Origin: Lachnospiraceae bacterium
Lineage (GTDB): Bacteria > Bacillota > Clostridia > Lachnospirales > Lachnospiraceae
Length of the DNA stretch: 64,000 nucleotides
Direction: 5' to 3'
NCBI GenBank assembly: GCA_022790855.1
Contig: JAAVYA010000043.1
Coordinates: forward strand, 1 to 64,000
Shown: piece by piece, positions 16,645-26,020 of the stretch
Layout: each line of letters begins with the position of its first letter
How positions within the stretch are numbered: position 1 is the stretch's first letter
The notes under the pieces: generated by a model
Told to the model about the DNA's origin: nothing
The model's input: the letters and a program-made list of their open reading frames with translations, nothing else
Databases searched by the model: none
Made by a program: the position numbers and the translations under genes

Positions 16645-19600
16645 ATGAAACGATCAATGAAAACCATGGATGGTAACCATGCAGCAGCTCATGCATCTTA
16701 TGCATACACAGATGTTGCGGCTATCTATCCCATCACACCATCTTCTGTTATGGCGGAAGCCACAGATGAATGGGCAACACAGGGAAGGAAGAATATCTTC
16801 GGGCAGACAGTCCAGGTAACGGAGATGCAGTCGGAAGCAGGCGCTGCAGGTACGGTACATGGATCTTTGGCTGCAGGCGCCCTGACCACCACCTACACAG
16901 CGTCCCAGGGTCTGCTTTTGATGATTCCAAATCTGTACAAGGTTGCCGGCGAGAGGCTTCCGGGTGTATTTAACGTTTCAGCCCGTGCCATTGCGAGCCA
17001 TGCATTATCTATTTTCGGAGATCATTCTGACGTCTATGCATGCCGTCAGACCGGTTCCGCCATGTTGTGCGAATCTTCCGTTCAGGAAGTTATGGACTTG
17101 ACTCCAGTAGCACATTGCGCGGCTATTAAAGGCAGGATTCCTTTTATCAATTTCTTTGATGGATTCCGTACCTCCCATGAGATCCAGAAGATTGAAACCT
17201 GGGATTATGAAGATTTGAAGGAAATGGTAGACATGGATGCCATTGATGCATTCCGTAAAGATGCATTGAATCCCAACCATCCGTGCCAGAGAGGTTCCGC
17301 TCAGAATCCGGATATTTTCTTCCAGACAAGAGAAGCATGCAACGAAGGCTATGAAGCGCTGCCGGCCATCGTTCAGGAATACATGGACAAGGTCAATGCC
17401 AAGATTGGCACGGACTACAAATTATTCAACTACTCCGGCGCTGCCGATGCAGAACATGTGATTATCGCTATGGGTTCTGTATGCGATACCATTGACGAGA
17501 CGCTGGATTATCTGCTGGCAAGAGGCGAGAAGGTAGGTCTGGTGAAAGTACGCCTGTACCGTCCGTTCTCCAAAGACGCGCTGATTGCAGCAATTCCCGA
17601 TACCGTAAAGAAGATCAGCGTATTGGATCGTACCAAGGAGCCGGGTGCATTGGGCGAGCCTCTGTATCTGGATGTAGTAGCTGCTTTGAAGGGTTCCAAA
17701 TTTGACGGCGTTGCCATTTACAGCGGACGTTACGGACTTGGTTCCAAAGACACAACTCCGGGCCAGATCATTGCCGTATATCACAACGATGCAAAGGAAA
17801 TGTTCACCATCGGCATTATCGATGATGTAACCAATCTTTCTCTGGAAGTAACGGAAGATCCGGTTACTACTCCGGAAGGAACCACCAACTGCAAGTTCTG
17901 GGGACTTGGCGCAGACGGTACGGTAGGGGCCAATAAGAACTCCATCAAGATTATTGGCGACAATACGGATATGTACGCTCAGGCTTACTTTGATTATGAC
18001 TCCAAGAAATCCGGCGGCGTGACCATGTCCCATCTGCGTTTCGGTAAGAAGCCGATCAAGTCTACGTACCTGATTAAGCAGGCGAATTTCGTAGCCTGCC
18101 ACAACCCGGCTTATATCCGCAGATACAATATGGTTCAGGAGCTTGTTCCAGGAGGAACCTTCCTGTTGAATTGTTCTTGGAATGCAGAAGAGTTAGACAA
18201 GCATCTGCCGGGACAGGTGAAGAAATATATTGCTGAAAATGATATCCAGTTCTACATCATCGACGGTGTAAAGATCGGTATTGAGACAGGCATGGGCCCC
18301 ACAAGGATCAATACGATTCTTCAGTCTGCATTCTTCCAGCTGACAGGCATCATTCCTGCCGATAAGGCAAATGAGTTGATGAAGGCTGCCGCAAAGGCAA
18401 CTTACGGCAAGAAGGGCGACGATGTGGTTCAGAAGAACTGGGCAGCTATTGACGCCGGAGCCAAGCAGGTAGTGAAGGTAGAAGTACCGGCTTCCTGGAA
18501 GGATTGCGAGGAAGAGGATATCACCGGTGCAAAGGCAACCGGCGACCGGAAAGACGCCGTTGATTTCGTGAACAATATTCAGAAGGCCGTTACCGCTCAG
18601 GAAGGAAATAAGCTGCCGGTATCCGTTGTAAAAGAATATGTAGACGGAACCACGCCTTCGGGAACTTCTGCTTATGAGAAGAGAGGTATTGCGGTAAACG
18701 TACCTATCTGGAAACCGGAAAACTGTATCCAGTGTAACTTCTGTTCCTATGTATGTCCTCATGCAGTCATCCGTCCGGTTGTTATGGACGAAGCGGAAGC
18801 TGCAAATGCGCCGGAAGGCATGGATATGCTGGATATGACAGGTATGCCGGGCAAGAAATTTGCCGTAAGCGTATCTACTTGGGATTGTACCGGATGCGGT
18901 TCCTGCGCAAACGTATGTCCCGGCAAGAAGGGTGAAAAAGCTCTTGTTATGGAGAACTTTGAAGCCAATGCAGACAGACAGAAATATTTTGATTATGGAT
19001 TGACGGTTTCTAAGAAGCCGGAAGTTTTAGATAAGTTCAAAGAGGCAACCGTAAAGGGCAGCCAGTTCAAGCAGCCGCTGTTAGAGTTCTCCGGAGCATG
19101 CGCAGGCTGCGGCGAGACGCCTTATGCCAAGCTGATCACCCAGTTGTTCGGTGACAGAATGTATATTGCCAATGCAACGGGATGTTCCTCCATTTGGGGT
19201 AATTCTTCACCTTCCACACCGTACACGGTGAATGAGAAGGGACAGGGTCCTGCATGGTCCAATTCCCTGTTTGAAGATGCGGCAGAGTTTGGTTATGGTA
19301 TGCTGCTGGCTCAGAAAGCCCTGAGAGGAAGCTTGAAGGCTAAGTTAGAGAACATTGTAGAAAACGGCGACAACGAGGATGTAAAGGCTGCGGCCCGTGT
19401 ATGGTTGGATACTTACGACTGCGGCGTGACCAACGGCCCGGCTACCGACAAGCTGATCGCAGCTTTGGAAGCCTGCGGATGCGAGCATGCCCAGGAGATT
19501 TTGAAGGATAAGGATTATCTTGCCAAGAAGTCTCAGTGGATTTTCGGCGGCGACGGATGGGCTTATGATATCGGATTCGGCGGCGTGGATCATGTATTGG

Positions 19601-20187
19601 CCAGCGGCCAGGATATCAATATCATGGTATTCGATACCGAGGTATATTCCAATACCGGCGGACAGTCCTCCAAGGCAACGCCTACCGGCGCGATCGCCCA
19701 GTTTGCAGCCGGCGGCAAAGAAGTGAAAAAGAAAGACTTGGCAAGCATCGCTATGAGCTACGGCTATGTATATGTAGCACAGATCGCGATGGGCGCTGAT
19801 TATAATCAGACTGTGAAAGCCATTGCGGAGGCAGAGGCATATCCGGGACCGTCTTTGATCATCGCTTATGCTCCTTGCATCAACCATGGTATTAAGCTTG
19901 GTATGTCCAAAGCTCAGACCGAGGAGAAGAATGCGGTGGAAGCAGGTTACTGGCATATGTTCCGCTTTAACCCTGCATGGAAGGAAGAAGGCAAGCCGGC
20001 GTTTATTTTGGACAGCAAGGCTCCTACCGGGGATTACAAGTCATTCCTGAACGGAGAAGTCCGCTACAATGCATTGGCAAGATTCAATCCGGAACGTGCG
20101 GAGAAACTGTTTGACAATGCAGAGCAGAATGCAAAAGAAAGATATGAATATCTGAATAAGCTGGTTCAGTTATACGGGGCAGAATAA
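16645..20187 (+). CDS. nifJ: Pyruvate:ferredoxin (flavodoxin) oxidoreductase
   Basis: Single-chain PFOR of 1180 residues that converts pyruvate and CoA to acetyl-CoA and CO2 and reduces ferredoxin. This is the main fate of pyruvate in clostridial fermentation. Two 4Fe-4S sites are clear: C694/C697/C700/C704 (CIQCNFCSYVC) and C748/C751/C754/C758 (CTGCGSCANVC). Proximal-cluster cysteines lie in CAGC (819, 822). GDGWAYDIGFGG with VYSNTGGQ forms the thiamine diphosphate site. The N-terminal pyruvate-domain start (AHASYAYTDVAAIYPITPSS) is typical. AGGAGG precedes the ATG. The gene is monocistronic, with its own promoter and a downstream hairpin. Confidence 0.97.
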   Translation: MKRSMKTMDGNHAAAHASYAYTDVAAIYPITPSSVMAEATDEWATQGRKNIFGQTVQVTEMQSEAGAAGTVHGSLAAGALTTTYTASQGLLLMIPNLYKVAGERLPGVFNVSARAIASHALSIFGDHSDVYACRQTGSAMLCESSVQEVMDLTPVAHCAAIKGRIPFINFFDGFRTSHEIQKIETWDYEDLKEMVDMDAIDAFRKDALNPNHPCQRGSAQNPDIFFQTREACNEGYEALPAIVQEYMDKVNAKIGTDYKLFNYSGAADAEHVIIAMGSVCDTIDETLDYLLARGEKVGLVKVRLYRPFSKDALIAAIPDTVKKISVLDRTKEPGALGEPLYLDVVAALKGSKFDGVAIYSGRYGLGSKDTTPGQIIAVYHNDAKEMFTIGIIDDVTNLSLEVTEDPVTTPEGTTNCKFWGLGADGTVGANKNSIKIIGDNTDMYAQAYFDYDSKKSGGVTMSHLRFGKKPIKSTYLIKQANFVACHNPAYIRRYNMVQELVPGGTFLLNCSWNAEELDKHLPGQVKKYIAENDIQFYIIDGVKIGIETGMGPTRINTILQSAFFQLTGIIPADKANELMKAAAKATYGKKGDDVVQKNWAAIDAGAKQVVKVEVPASWKDCEEEDITGAKATGDRKDAVDFVNNIQKAVTAQEGNKLPVSVVKEYVDGTTPSGTSAYEKRGIAVNVPIWKPENCIQCNFCSYVCPHAVIRPVVMDEAEAANAPEGMDMLDMTGMPGKKFAVSVSTWDCTGCGSCANVCPGKKGEKALVMENFEANADRQKYFDYGLTVSKKPEVLDKFKEATVKGSQFKQPLLEFSGACAGCGETPYAKLITQLFGDRMYIANATGCSSIWGNSSPSTPYTVNEKGQGPAWSNSLFEDAAEFGYGMLLAQKALRGSLKAKLENIVENGDNEDVKAAARVWLDTYDCGVTNGPATDKLIAALEACGCEHAQEILKDKDYLAKKSQWIFGGDGWAYDIGFGGVDHVLASGQDINIMVFDTEVYSNTGGQSSKATPTGAIAQFAAGGKEVKKKDLASIAMSYGYVYVAQIAMGADYNQTVKAIAEAEAYPGPSLIIAYAPCINHGIKLGMSKAQTEEKNAVEAGYWHMFRFNPAWKEEGKPAFILDSKAPTGDYKSFLNGEVRYNALARFNPERAEKLFDNAEQNAKERYEYLNKLVQLYGAE

Positions 20188-20258
20188 ATGGATATTCTAT
20201 GATTTGGTATCAGATAAATACAAAAACGTTTGATACCGGAATCATCATAAGGTGGAAA

Positions 20259-20306
20259 AGAAGAGTCGCACTGGCGTAGATCGTTGGTGCGGCGTCTTTT
20301 CTTCTT
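20259..20306 (+). terminator. Terminator after nifJ
   Basis: AGAAGAGTCGCAC pairs with GTGCGGC(G)TCTTTTCT, with one bulge and G-T pairs, around a 15-base loop. The right arm is itself T-rich and is followed by CTTCTT. Confidence 0.6.
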
Positions 20307-20475
20307 GATGAAAGTCCTTTATCAACAATAGCACGAGGGAACGTAAGAAACTATGATAAGAAGGGCATATGAAGCGATTAGAAGACGGATGGGATACCCC
20401 AAAGATATAGCAGCACAGGAAGGCGGGCAAAAACAGAATGAGAAAGGAATTATCCGATATTTAAGGGGGAGTTAT

Positions 20476-22578
20476 ATGGATACCATCAAACCAAAGCCGC
20501 AGCGCGGCGTGAGATTGCAGCCATTAGATGTAATAGACGGATTTCAGGTCCGTCCGGGATTTTATAACAGGGACGGTGCGGCTGCTACTCCAAGCGGGGT
20601 CAGCTTTACCATTCATTCCATTGGTGCAACCAGTTGTACGCTATTGTTGTTCCATCCCCAGGAAAAAGAGCCTTATGCCAGGCTGAAGTTTCCGGAAGCA
20701 TATCATATAGGAAACACCTATTCTATGCTGGTGTTTGGTCTAAAAATTGAGGAATTTGAGTATGCGTTTCAGATGGACGGGCCTTACGACCCTTCCAAAG
20801 GCCAGCTATTTGATAAGAATAATATTTTATTAGATCCCTATGCGAAAGCCGTGACGGGCCAGAGAAAATGGGGAGAGAGTTCCGATAATTTTGTTTACCA
20901 CGGAAGAATTGTGGAAAACAATTTTGACTGGGGCAAAGTCCGGCATCTTGAGCTTCCGATGGAAGACCTGGTCATCTATGAGATGCATGTAAGAGGCTTT
21001 ACGAAACATGATTCCTCCGGGGTGACGGCAAAGGGAACTTATGAAGGGCTGCGCCAGAAAATTCCTTATCTGAAGGATCTGGGTATCAATGCGGTGGAAC
21101 TGATGCCTATATTTGAGTTTGATGAGATGGAAAGCGCACGTGTTGTGGACGGAGAGCAGCTTTACAATTATTGGGGCTATAATACGGTCAGCTTTTTTGC
21201 TCCCAATACCAGCTATTCTTCCGTAGTAGAGCATAACCATGAGGGAGATGAATTAAAGCAGCTCATTTACGAGCTGAAGACAAACGGGATTGAAGTGATC
21301 CTGGATGTGGTATTTAATCACACCGCCGAAGGAAATGAGGACGGCCCATGTTTTTCCTTTAAAGGGATTGACAATAATATATACTATATTTTGACGCCGG
21401 ACGGACATTATTACAATTTCAGCGGATGCGGGAATGTGATGAATTGTAATCATCCGGTTACCCGCCGGTTTATTATTGACTGTCTGCGTTATTGGGTGAC
21501 AGAATACCGGGTAGACGGTTTCCGGTTTGATCTTGCTTCCATTCTCACCAGGGACTTGAACGGTGTACCTATGGGAGAACCGCCGATTTTGCAGGAGATT
21601 GCCTATGATTCTATTTTAGGAAAATCGAAACTGATTGCCGAGGCGTGGGACGCCGGAGGGCTGTATCAGGTGGGAAATTTTCCGGCTTTTAAGAGATGGT
21701 CGGAGTGGAACGGTAGGTATCGGGACGATATGCGCCGGTTTCTGAAAGGGGACGGAGGCATGGCCGGAACAGCGATCACGAGAATTACCGGTTCCAAGGA
21801 TTTATACGATCCGTCTAAGCGGGGAAAAAATGCTTCCGTCAATTTCCTGAATTGCCATGATGGCTTCACCTTATATGATATGTATGCCTATAATGAAAAG
21901 CATAATGAAAAAAACGGGTGGAATAATACGGACGGTGATAATAACGGCAATAGCTGGAACTGCGGAGTAGAGGGGATGACAGAAAATCCCGAAATAGAGC
22001 AGCTAAGGCGCCGTATGGTGAAAAATGCCTTTGCTACCCTGATGTGCAGCAGGGGGCCGGCCATGTTCTATGCCGGGGATGAGTTCTGCAATACCCAATT
22101 CGGAAACAATAATGCATATTGCCAGGACAATCTGGTTTCCTGGCTGGATTGGAGCCGCTTAGAACAATATCAGGAGATCCACGACTTTTTCCGGTATATG
22201 ATAGCTTTTCGGAAAAAGTACGCCATTCTTCGTAAATCCACCAAAGGCGTATCCTGCGGATTCCCGGAGATTAGTATTCATAATGGTTACCCCTGGAACG
22301 GAGGCACAGATAACAGTACGCGTCTCATCGGGGTCATGTATGCGGGCCGAAATGAGGAAGACACGAAAGACGACATCGTATTTTACGGAATGAACGCTTT
22401 CTGGGAGCCCCTTGATATGCAGCTCCCGAACCTTCCCGAAGGTATGAAATGGAACGTATGCGTCAATACCTATATGGAATACGAGGATGGAAAAGATATG
22501 GCTTCATTGACAGACTTTCATTACGGAAGCATACTCAAAGTGATGCCCCGCTCGGTGGTGGTTTTGGTGGCAGAGTAG
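20476..22578 (+). CDS. Glycogen debranching enzyme / isoamylase-type GH13 (GlgX-like)
   Basis: Predicted cytosolic alpha-1,6-glucosidase of 700 residues. An N-terminal CBM48-like domain (about 10-120) precedes a GH13 barrel with VILDVVFNHTAEGN, the nucleophile D352 in DGFRFDL, the acid/base E389 in IAEAWD, and H461/D462 in NCHDGF. The layout fits the isoamylase/GlgX subgroup that debranches glycogen or maltodextrins. ATG 20476 is preferred because AAGGGGGAG lies just upstream. The frame extends 41 codons further up to 20353, but that part is basic, unconserved in character and lacks a good ribosome binding site. No glgBCAP genes are adjacent. A palindromic repeat begins 13 bases after the stop. 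Confidence 0.9.
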   Translation: MDTIKPKPQRGVRLQPLDVIDGFQVRPGFYNRDGAAATPSGVSFTIHSIGATSCTLLLFHPQEKEPYARLKFPEAYHIGNTYSMLVFGLKIEEFEYAFQMDGPYDPSKGQLFDKNNILLDPYAKAVTGQRKWGESSDNFVYHGRIVENNFDWGKVRHLELPMEDLVIYEMHVRGFTKHDSSGVTAKGTYEGLRQKIPYLKDLGINAVELMPIFEFDEMESARVVDGEQLYNYWGYNTVSFFAPNTSYSSVVEHNHEGDELKQLIYELKTNGIEVILDVVFNHTAEGNEDGPCFSFKGIDNNIYYILTPDGHYYNFSGCGNVMNCNHPVTRRFIIDCLRYWVTEYRVDGFRFDLASILTRDLNGVPMGEPPILQEIAYDSILGKSKLIAEAWDAGGLYQVGNFPAFKRWSEWNGRYRDDMRRFLKGDGGMAGTAITRITGSKDLYDPSKRGKNASVNFLNCHDGFTLYDMYAYNEKHNEKNGWNNTDGDNNGNSWNCGVEGMTENPEIEQLRRRMVKNAFATLMCSRGPAMFYAGDEFCNTQFGNNNAYCQDNLVSWLDWSRLEQYQEIHDFFRYMIAFRKKYAILRKSTKGVSCGFPEISIHNGYPWNGGTDNSTRLIGVMYAGRNEEDTKDDIVFYGMNAFWEPLDMQLPNLPEGMKWNVCVNTYMEYEDGKDMASLTDFHYGSILKVMPRSVVVLVAE

Positions 22579-22591
22579 GTGGGGAGATGGC

Positions 22592-22686
22592 AAGGGACGC
22601 CAGGGAAAAGGGGAGTGAAAAATCTGCAGACCATTTGCGTCTGTTTCACTCCCCTTTTCCCTGGCTGTGCATCTCGTTTCCTTGAC
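22592..22686 (+). repeat. Palindromic repeat element, copy 1
   Basis: A perfect 22-base inverted repeat (arms 22599-22620 and 22644-22665, GCCAGGGAAAAGGGG near the left end) flanks a 23-base loop. Asymmetric flanks are AAGGGAC on the left and CTGTG..TCTCGTTTCCTT on the right. Copy 2 at 36344-36427 shares the 29-base left block and nearly all of the right block in the same orientation, while the loops differ. Both copies lie directly behind a stop codon. It is probably a REP/MITE-like element that may also act as a terminator. Confidence 0.85.
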
Positions 22687-22729
22687 TACTTGGCATTGGA
22701 TGCAAACAGTTTTTCGTTTTCGATACACA

Positions 22730-22762
22730 GGCAAGTCATGAGGGATCCTCTCATGACTTGCC
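22730..22762. repeat. Thirteen-base perfect inverted repeat across the MFS gene stop codon
   Basis: GGCAAGTCATGAG (22730-22742) and CTCATGACTTGCC (22750-22762) flank a seven-base centre. The right arm contains the last codons and the stop of the MFS gene. The T-run after it on either strand is poor, so its efficiency as a terminator is uncertain. Confidence 0.6.
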
Positions 22763-23929
22763 GTTCCGTATCCAAAACAACCCCACCAATAATAGCACCG
22801 GAAATACAACAGCAGCTAAAATTCCCATTTTTAAATTATCAGATGTAAGGCTTGAGACGTATCCCACCAGGGAAGGACCTCCGGAGCAACCCAGATCCCC
22901 GCCCAGGGCTAGCAGGGCAAACATGGCTGTTCCGCCGTTTCTCATGGAAGTGGCAGCTTTGCTGAAGCTTCCGGGCCACATAATGCCTACGGACAGTCCG
23001 CACAGGCTGCATCCCACTAAGGACAGCAAAGGGGAGGGAGACAGAGAAATACATAAATAGGAGAGGAGGCATAACAGGCAGCTTCCCATCATGAAACGGT
23101 TCAAATCGATTTTATCACCGTATTTTCCGTAAAATGCCCGGGCAATTCCCATTAAAAGTGCAAATGCCATAGGTCCGGCCAGATCTCCCAGGGCTTTGCT
23201 GATGCCCAGGCCCTTTTCTGCGAAGGTGGAAGCCCATTGGCTGACGGCCTGTTCACTGGCTCCGGCGCTTACCATCATAAGCATCAGTATCCAAAATGTT
23301 TTATTGCGTAGCAATTGCATCATGGACAGGCCGGGGGAGCCGTCGTCGGTGACAGGCGCAATGGGAGCCTTGGCAAACAACAGAGTATTAAGCAGCGGTA
23401 TGATCATCCAGAGATAAGTCAAAAGCTTCCAATGTTCGATTCCCACGACCTGGAAAAATACGGTGGAAAGCAATACGACTCCCACATGGCCCCAACAGTA
23501 AAAGGAGTGGAGAAGGCTCATGGCTTTTTCCTTGTGGTCGGTGGGGCAGATCTCCATAATGGGACTGATGAGTACTTCAATCAGCCCTCCGCCCAAAGCA
23601 TAAACCGCAACGGCGGCCAAAAGGCCCAGGAAGGGAGTTGGAAAGACTTCCGGCAGGATGGTAAGCCCTAAAAGGCCCAAGGCGGAGAAGATATGGGCCA
23701 GCAGAATGGCGGTTCGGTAGCCGATTTTGTCTACAAATCCTGCAGACAGCAGATCCACTAAGAGCTGAAGCAGGAAATTGGCAGTGATCAGTATGGTGAT
23801 CTGGCTTAGTGGAATGTGGTATGTTTTTTCAAATGTTAAAAAAAGCAGGGGAACGAAATTATTTACAATGGCCTGCACGATATACCCGATAAAGCAGGCA
23901 TAAATGGTTTTTTGGTAGCTCCTTGGCAT
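22751..23929 (-). CDS. Major facilitator superfamily transporter
   Basis: Integral membrane protein of 392 residues with about 12 hydrophobic helices. It starts with the first helix IYACFIGYIVQAIVNNFVPL, and LSAGFVDKIGYRTAIL resembles the MFS loop 2-3 motif. Substrate is not evident; the overall look is of a sugar-porter-like efflux or uptake protein. The start at 23929 has AAAGGAGG seven bases upstream; the frame continues 42 codons further but without a ribosome binding site. It stands alone, convergent with the debranching enzyme. Confidence 0.85.
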   Translation of the reverse strand: MPRSYQKTIYACFIGYIVQAIVNNFVPLLFLTFEKTYHIPLSQITILITANFLLQLLVDLLSAGFVDKIGYRTAILLAHIFSALGLLGLTILPEVFPTPFLGLLAAVAVYALGGGLIEVLISPIMEICPTDHKEKAMSLLHSFYCWGHVGVVLLSTVFFQVVGIEHWKLLTYLWMIIPLLNTLLFAKAPIAPVTDDGSPGLSMMQLLRNKTFWILMLMMVSAGASEQAVSQWASTFAEKGLGISKALGDLAGPMAFALLMGIARAFYGKYGDKIDLNRFMMGSCLLCLLSYLCISLSPSPLLSLVGCSLCGLSVGIMWPGSFSKAATSMRNGGTAMFALLALGGDLGCSGGPSLVGYVSSLTSDNLKMGILAAVVFPVLLLVGLFWIRNGKS

Positions 23930-24045
23930 AAGCGGGCCTCCTTTGTATTTGCCAGAGACGTTGATTTTTTGACAAAATACAACATAGGGAGGCTGCCCTC
24001 CCCATGTAACGTTTTGATCACTTATACGAAAAAAACGGCAATCTT

Positions 24046-24425
24046 TTACTTCCAATATTGATCCAAATATTTTTTTGCGTCGTTATTTGATATAGAAAAT
24101 TTTTCCATTAAATGGTCTTGGGTGGCCTGATATGGTATTGCCAGTTCCTGACATAGTGAGATAAAGGCCCGGATACCCTTCAACTCACCCTTCAGCTCAC
24201 CTTCTTTTGCAATTTCATCAAATAAAGTGCACATGTCTCCAGCTTCTTTCTCAAAAGCGTTGTAATCAATCCTGATATTGGCAGCGCCAGCCACGGCCAT
24301 GATGGCAGAGGGGTCTGTTCTCCACCGAATAAGACGGCGTTGAAAAGGTCGGCAAATTGGTCGTTATTGCGCCAGTAGTTCTTTAGCACGGTGTCAGGTT
24401 TTATGGTATGTGTATTTTTTATCAT
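24046..24425 (-). pseudogene. Remnant of a PD-(D/E)XK (Rpn-type) nuclease/transposase-family gene
   Basis: Two overlapping minus-strand frames match opposite ends of one family. The upstream frame (from 24425) reads DTVLKNYWRNNDQFADLFNAV, the usual N-terminus of Rpn-like putative transposases in Lachnospiraceae. The downstream frame ends with GELKGIRAFISLCQELAIP, then NNDAKKYLDQYWK, the usual C-terminus. The nuclease core of more than 150 residues is missing and the frames are shifted. It is an internally deleted, dead copy. Confidence 0.75.
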
Positions 24426-24500
24426 TACGAATGCTTTCTCCTTTTCTGCTCTTTAGTATACTATGAAATGGGCGGGATTGCAAGGGAGGGGCTGGTTGGC

Positions 24501-24513
24501 GTGAACAGTAACA
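24501..24513 (+). repeat. GTGAACAGTAACA motif, copy 2
   Basis: Identical thirteen-base motif directly upstream of the -35 box of the next operon. Together with copy 3 it is conserved over 16 bases (GCGTGAACAGTAACAG). Confidence 0.6.
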
Positions 24514-24515
24514 GC

Positions 24516-24544
24516 TTGATTTTCAATAGAAATCCATGTATAAT
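24516..24544 (+). promoter_or_regulatory. Predicted promoter of the DUF512-der-plsY-gpsA-nrd operon
   Basis: TTGATT (24516-24521) and TATAAT (24539-24544) with a 17-base spacer. The leader to the first start codon is about 130 bases, in which I see no riboswitch fold. Confidence 0.7.
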
Positions 24545-24680
24545 TTCTTCATATTATTTTATAGCTGTACTGTAGAAAGCGGCCTTTTATGCCCAGGCGA
24601 AAAAGGTCTTAGCAGTATCAGAAAAGTAGTACTATAGCAGATTTTTTGCAAGCGTAGTACCAGATAGAAAGGAAAAAGAC

Positions 24681-26018
24681 TTGAAAGAGCATATGATTAA
24701 AAAAATTGTTCCCGGCAGTATCGCAGAGGAACTGGAGCTGTCGCCGGGAGATACGCTTCTTACCGTCAATGGCCGGGAAGTGGAGGATGTGTTTGACTAT
24801 CATTATCTGACCAATGAGGAATATCTTACGGTTTTGATCAGAAAAGAAGACGGTGAGGAATGGGAACTGGAAATTGAGAAAGAATATGAAGAGGATCTGG
24901 GAATAGAATTTGAAAATGGATTGATGGATGACTATAAATCCTGCCATAACCACTGTATTTTTTGTTTTATCGATCAGATGCCTCCAGGGATGCGGGATAC
25001 TTTGTATTTCAAGGATGATGATTCCCGCCTTTCTTTTTTACAGGGAAATTATGTGACTTTGACAAATTTAAAAGAGCATGATATCCAAAGGATCATACAA
25101 TATAAGCTGGGACCTATCAATATTTCTGTCCATACCACAAATCCCAGCCTGCGGTGCAGTATGCTGAATAACCGGTTTGCCGGAGAGGCTCTGGGGCGGA
25201 TTGGGCAGCTCTATGAAGCGGGAATTCCTATGAATGCCCAGATTGTGCTGTGTAAGGGCATCAACGACAAAGAAGAGCTTAAGAGAAGTATACGGGATTT
25301 GGCCAAATATCTTCCGGTGATGGAAAGCGTATCGGTGGTTCCAGTGGGACTGAGCAAGTTTCGGGAAGGATTGTATCCCCTAAAGCCTTTTACCAAAGAA
25401 GACGCCGGGGAAGTGATTTCTCTGATCCATAACTGGCAGGAGATGTGCTATGACAAATGGGGAAAGCATTTTGTACATGCCAGCGATGAATGGTATCTTC
25501 TGGCGGAACAGGATTTGCCTGGGGAAGAGCGCTATGACGGATATCCCCAGCTGGAAAACGGAGTGGGGATGCTGCGGCTTTTGGAGACAGAATTTATGGA
25601 AGCCCTGACAGAAGCAGCCGAAAGGAAAAAGGAAAGCCCGGCAAAAAAATGCCATACCGTTTCCATTGCCACCGGGGTGCTGGCTGCGCCGCGGATCCGC
25701 GGGCTGGCGGCTGCATTTTGTGAACAGTTTCCGGAGTATAGGGTCTTGATTTATCCCATTCAAAATCATTTTTTTGGGGAGCAGATTACCGTATCCGGCC
25801 TTTTGACAGGACAGGATATTTTAGGGCAGCTTACCGGGCGGGAGCTGGGGGAGAGGCTGCTTTTGCCCTGCAACCTTCTGCGCAGTGGGGAAGAGGTTTT
25901 TCTGGACGATATGACTTTGACAGATATGAAAAATGCTTTACAAGTCCCCATTGATATTGTAGAATCAAACGGACATCATTTACTGGAATGCCTTTGGAAG
26001 GAAAAAGATAGGAGATAG
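24681..26018 (+). CDS. DUF512 radical-SAM-like protein with N-terminal PDZ
   Basis: Protein of 445 residues. Residues 5-70 look like a PDZ domain ([23 protein letters not shown]). A CX3CX2C motif C88/C92/C95 (CHNHCIFC) follows, as in radical SAM enzymes, and then the DUF512 region with [11 protein letters not shown] and DQDL-like segments. The C-terminal part (about 315-440) includes TGVLAAP and LTGQDI. The family is widespread in Clostridia; its reaction is not known. TTG at 24681 is the probable start: GAAAGGA lies seven bases upstream, and the next ATG (24693) would cut into the conserved N-terminus. It is the first gene of a long operon, two bases before der. Confidence 0.85.
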   Translation: MKEHMIKKIVPGSIAEELELSPGDTLLTVNGREVEDVFDYHYLTNEEYLTVLIRKEDGEEWELEIEKEYEEDLGIEFENGLMDDYKSCHNHCIFCFIDQMPPGMRDTLYFKDDDSRLSFLQGNYVTLTNLKEHDIQRIIQYKLGPINISVHTTNPSLRCSMLNNRFAGEALGRIGQLYEAGIPMNAQIVLCKGINDKEELKRSIRDLAKYLPVMESVSVVPVGLSKFREGLYPLKPFTKEDAGEVISLIHNWQEMCYDKWGKHFVHASDEWYLLAEQDLPGEERYDGYPQLENGVGMLRLLETEFMEALTEAAERKKESPAKKCHTVSIATGVLAAPRIRGLAAAFCEQFPEYRVLIYPIQNHFFGEQITVSGLLTGQDILGQLTGRELGERLLLPCNLLRSGEEVFLDDMTLTDMKNALQVPIDIVESNGHHLLECLWKEKDRR

Positions 26019-26020
26019 AT

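Noticed and set aside
17422..18102. Minus-strand open frame of 226 codons within nifJ
   Set aside because: Fully antisense to the conserved PFOR coding sequence, with no motif and no start signal. The same applies to the other long antisense frames in pgk, tpiA, gpmI, grpE and dnaK.
22449..22685. Short frames running through the palindromic repeat (RDAREKGSE) as small genes
   Set aside because: The same peptide appears at the second repeat copy because the repeat DNA is duplicated; nothing else supports coding.
24046..24300. 84-residue minus-strand frame as a separate gene
   Set aside because: It matches only the C-terminal end of an Rpn-type nuclease, while the N-terminal end is in the next frame upstream; together they form one deleted gene.
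24545..24680. Riboswitch in the leader of the DUF512-der operon
   Set aside because: The leader is about 130 bases, but I found no strong stem pair, no terminator and no motif of a known riboswitch class.
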